DNA of 64,000 nucleotides from contig NC_088309.1 of NCBI RefSeq assembly GCF_910592395.1, positions 28,770,599 to 28,834,598 on the forward strand, read 5' to 3'. Made by a program: the position numbers and the translations under genes. Under the pieces are notes generated by a model that saw nothing but the letters and a program-made list of their open reading frames with translations, did no database searches and had not been told where the DNA came from. This document shows, in pieces, positions 62,412-64,000 of the stretch (the stretch's first letter is position 1; the number at the start of each line of letters is the position of its first letter). The stretch comes from Lineus longissimus. Lineage: Eukaryota; Nemertea; Pilidiophora; Heteronemertea; Lineidae.

Positions 62412-62437
62412 CATCCGGTAATTGAAAAATAGCAGAG

Positions 62438-63096
62438 ATGGCAGATGAACTAAAATTGGACACAAATTACACTTTTTTCGGCGATCCAAAACGCCAATTT
62501 CCACGAGTACAAGATGATAACAACATTGATGTTGTAGAGTTTCTTGCTGCCTCTGAACTAATGCCAAGATTTTTCGGTATGTGGATAAAATCTACCATCA
62601 AAATCGTGAAATGTCCCATTAGATTAGACTTGGCTTGGGCTGGCATTCCGGGATCATTCATGCGCGTCGTTCATGTATATGCATGTATCATTGTACATGT
62701 TGTATGTATTGTAATTGGGATATTGCGTGCATGTTGATTGTTGGTATACAAGTTATAACCATATAGTCCAAGTCGTGATCGCGGTATAGTTATATTAATA
62801 TATAGCCGTGATAGTGATATAAGGCCATTTTTTTCAGGTCAGGCAGGGACGCTAAACAAGTTATTTTTTATGTGGCCTAATTACGTTATAATATTATAAG
62901 GTACTGGTAGGCAATTAAGATGATAATTTGCTGAATGCTGTGACTCTCAACATGCATTAAGGGTACAGCGAAGTCGAGTATCATTATTGTTACCTTCAAT
63001 ATCCTCTCTGAAAAAACTATGTTTCCTTTACTTCTTCCAGTCCACATGGGTAAAAACTTTATGTTTGTGAAGAGTGATGTTCAACAAAACGTACAT
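62438..63096 (+). CDS. Glycolipid transfer protein (GLTP) fold protein, first two exons
   Basis: Partial gene running off the right edge. Exon 1 is 62438-62576 (MADELKLDTNYTFFGDPKRQ, then VVEFLAASELMPRFF); exon 2 is 63041-63096 (VHMGKNFMFVKSDVQQNVH). Donors are GTATGT and GTGAGT; phases match. The segment FL....LMPRFF, MG..F.FVKSDVQQNV follows the GLTP pattern in which a K-D-x-x-x-N motif holds the aspartate and asparagine that bind the sugar headgroup. Here these would be D59 and N63. GLTP-family proteins carry glycolipids or ceramide-1-phosphate between membranes. With only 65 residues visible, GLTP, CPTP and a larger GLTP-domain protein cannot be told apart. Confidence 0.62.
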
Positions 63097-64000
63097 GTGA
63101 GTAGTAACTTGTGAGACCTCTGGCTCTGTGGCGCCTGAGTCCTAGGAGCTGGAGTAGTAACTTGTGAGACCTCTGGCTCTGCGGCACCCGAGTCCTATGA
63201 GCTGGAGTAGTAACTTGTGAGACCTCTGGCTCTGCGGCACCCGAGTCCTATGAGCTGGAGTAGTAACTTGTGAGACCTCTGGCTCTGCGGCACCCGAGTC
63301 CTATGAGCTGGAGTAGTAACTTGTGAGACCTCTGGCTCTGCGGCACCCGAGTCCTATGAGCTGGAGTAGTAACTTGTGAGACCTCTGGCTCTGCGGCACC
63401 CGAGTCCTATGAGCTGGAGTAGTAACTTGTGAGACCTCTGGCTCTGCGGCACCCGAGTCCTATGAGCTGGAGTAGTAACTTGTGAGACCTCTGGTTCTGC
63501 GGCACCCGAGTCCTATAAGCTGGAGTAGTAACTTGTGAGACCTCTGGCACTGCGGCGCCTGAGTCCTATGAGCTGGAGTAGTAACTTGTGAGACCTCTGG
63601 CACTGCGGCGCCTGAGTCCTATGAGCTGGAGTAGTAACTTGTGAGACCTCTGGCACTGCGGCGCCTGAGTCCTATGAGCTGGAGTAGTAACTTGTGAGAC
63701 CTCTGGCTCTGCGGCGCCTGAGTCCTATGAGCTGGAGTAGTAACTTGTGAGACCTCTGGCTCTGCGGCGCCTGAGTCCTATGAGCTGGAGTAGTAACTTG
63801 TGAGACCTCTGGCTCTGCGGCGCCTGAGTCCTATGAGCTGGAGAAGTAACTTGTGAGACCTCTGGTTCTGCGGCACCTGAGTCCTATGAGCTGGAGAAGT
63901 AACTTGTGAGACCTCTGGCTCTGCGGCGCCTGAGTCCTATGAGCTGGAGTAGTAACTTGTGAGACCTCTGGCTCTGCGGCACCTGAGTCCTATGAGCTGG
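63097..64000. repeat. 53-bp minisatellite, about 17 copies, to the window edge
   Basis: The unit is GTAGTAACTTGTGAGACCTC, TGG[C/T][T/A]CTGCGGC, [A/G]CC[C/T]GAGTCCTATGAGCTGGA. It starts at the 5' splice site of GLTP-like exon 2: the donor and following bases, GTGAGTAGTAACTTGTGAGA, merge into the first unit. Each unit contains TTGTGAGA, a donor-like sequence. The array continues beyond the window. Confidence 0.95.

Noticed and set aside
62438-62737. 99-aa single-exon protein
   Set aside because: Only the first 46 codons resemble the GLTP family. The frame then reads through a good GTATGT donor into intron.

Overview
This is eukaryotic nuclear DNA, almost certainly from a marine invertebrate. 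Genes are split into many short GT-AG exons, introns and intergenic DNA are rich in minisatellites, and the proteins are close to vertebrate orthologues. A lancelet (Branchiostoma) fits best, because several minisatellites begin right at 5' splice sites, a habit I recall being described for amphioxus 'mirage' minisatellites. The species cannot be fixed from this window alone. All gene models below were assembled by eye from splice sites, phase and protein similarity.

Layout. 156-6442 (-): 15 motor, IQ and early-tail exons of a long-tailed class I myosin (MYO1E/F type); its tail runs off the left edge and its first coding exon was not found. 7800-18940: an accessory block. A 359-bp deleted TIR element is followed by eleven-plus tandem copies of an ~817-bp unit, then a seven-copy 85-bp minisatellite, then a full 711-bp copy of the same TIR element in inverted orientation. 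19034-20628 (+): NDUFS4 of respiratory complex I, complete in four exons. 21992-28245 (-): EIF3C, complete, with a duplicated exon in its RGG-rich tail. 29178-35533 (+): FTSJ3/SPB1, complete in 14 exons, head-to-head with EIF3C. 38306-59499 (-): a 14-3-3 epsilon (YWHAE-type) locus. 61680-62390: a second full 711-bp TIR element. 62438-63096 (+): the first two exons of a glycolipid-transfer-protein-like gene, whose intron is a 53-bp minisatellite running off the right edge.

The most unusual structure is the 14-3-3 locus. Exons 1 and 2 (the N-terminal, dimer-forming helices and half of the phosphate-binding pocket) occur once. Downstream lie four tandem cassettes. Each has three exons (A, B, acidic tail) with identical splice phases (0 / 2 / 1), its own stop codon and its own candidate poly(A) signal. 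Each cassette joined to exons 1-2 gives an intact 254-257 aa 14-3-3 protein. The locus therefore looks like a 'one head, four tails' generator of 14-3-3 isoforms.

Other themes: large intron minisatellites sit at or just after 5' splice sites in the myosin, FTSJ3, 14-3-3 and GLTP-like genes. The two full-length TIR elements both end less than 100 bp upstream of a start codon. A small TIR element carrying telomere-type CCCTAA repeats interrupts one unit of the 817-bp array.
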